Below are positions 63,891 through 64,000 of a DNA stretch of 64,000 nt, in pieces. The DNA lies in the NCBI RefSeq assembly GCF_026210795.1, contig NC_089451.1:406001-470000 (forward strand). The letters run 5' to 3'. The position numbers were made by a program, and so were the translations under genes. Under the pieces are notes generated by a model that saw nothing but the letters and a program-made list of their open reading frames with translations, had not been told where the DNA came from and ran no database searches. How positions within the stretch are numbered: position 1 is the first letter of the stretch; every line of letters begins with the position of its first letter. The DNA is from Rhizophagus irregularis (taxonomy: Eukaryota; Glomeromycota; Glomeromycetes; Glomerales; Glomeraceae).

Positions 63891-64000
63891 GATTTATTGA
63901 ATTAAGAACAAAAATTTAAGCAAATATTAAATATTATGCGTTCTATCTTTAGGAAAAAAAAACTCTCTTGTATATTTAAAAACTAATTTGCGACCTTGAA

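Noticed and set aside
1-64000. rRNA or tRNA genes
   Set aside because: I saw no conserved rRNA segments and no convincing cloverleaf with GGTTCRANNCC-type T-arm; a tRNAscan run would be decisive.

Overview
The window looks like nuclear DNA of an AT-rich, repeat-loaded fungus. Arbuscular mycorrhizal fungi (Rhizophagus-like Glomeromycotina) fit best. Reasons: short GT-AG introns including micro-exons, a DUF4209/ERMARD-type gene, Crinkler effector genes, many retropepsin-like and F-box genes, and dense TIR transposons. This is inference from gene types; no rRNA or marker locus is present.

Layout. (1) 1-2.8 kb: a seven-exon ERMARD/DUF4209 gene. (2) 3.16-9.64 kb: a DNA transposon that inserted into a copy of itself and then inverted; two pairs of 9-bp target-site duplications survive. 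(3) 9.6-18.3 kb: a small three-exon, probably mitochondrial gene, then AT-rich DNA with MITEs (two pogo-like, one Harbinger-like, one hAT-like) and a pogo transposase fragment. (4) 18,326-54,609: a 36.3-kb virus-like giant transposon with 1.76-kb terminal inverted repeats, terminal palindromes and AATCT flanks. (5) 54.6-56.9 kb: two TIR elements with perfect 9-bp target duplications. (6) 56,913-62,529: a 5.6-kb Polinton-like, non-autonomous element with AG...CT ends, a 6-bp GATAAT duplication, 0.44-kb TIRs and a wrecked protein-primed DNA polymerase. (7) 62.9-63.9 kb: a secreted Cys-rich granulin-like gene made of micro-exons.

The 36-kb element is the centrepiece. It has a replication set: a family B DNA polymerase of the RNA/DNA-primed (delta/NCLDV) type, and an AEP primase with a zinc module plus a herpes-UL9-like origin-binding helicase. 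It has a mobility set: a Polinton-type DDE integrase fused to a zinc-ribbon/PD-(D/E)XK nuclease, and a tyrosine recombinase. It has an A32-type packaging ATPase. No double-jelly-roll capsid is visible; instead there is a retroelement-like coiled-coil-Gag-protease cassette with a zinc knuckle, a slippery A-AAA-AAG directly before the gag stop, and a retropepsin in the -1 frame. Cargo includes three Crinkler-type effector genes, F-box/LRR proteins and several coiled-coil or zinc proteins. Many element genes share a T-run plus TATA promoter a few tens of bases from the ATG.

Several long element ORFs are each cut by one in-frame stop, all explicable as single C-to-T changes, and a few by frameshifts. 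This copy is therefore probably ageing, though not long dead.
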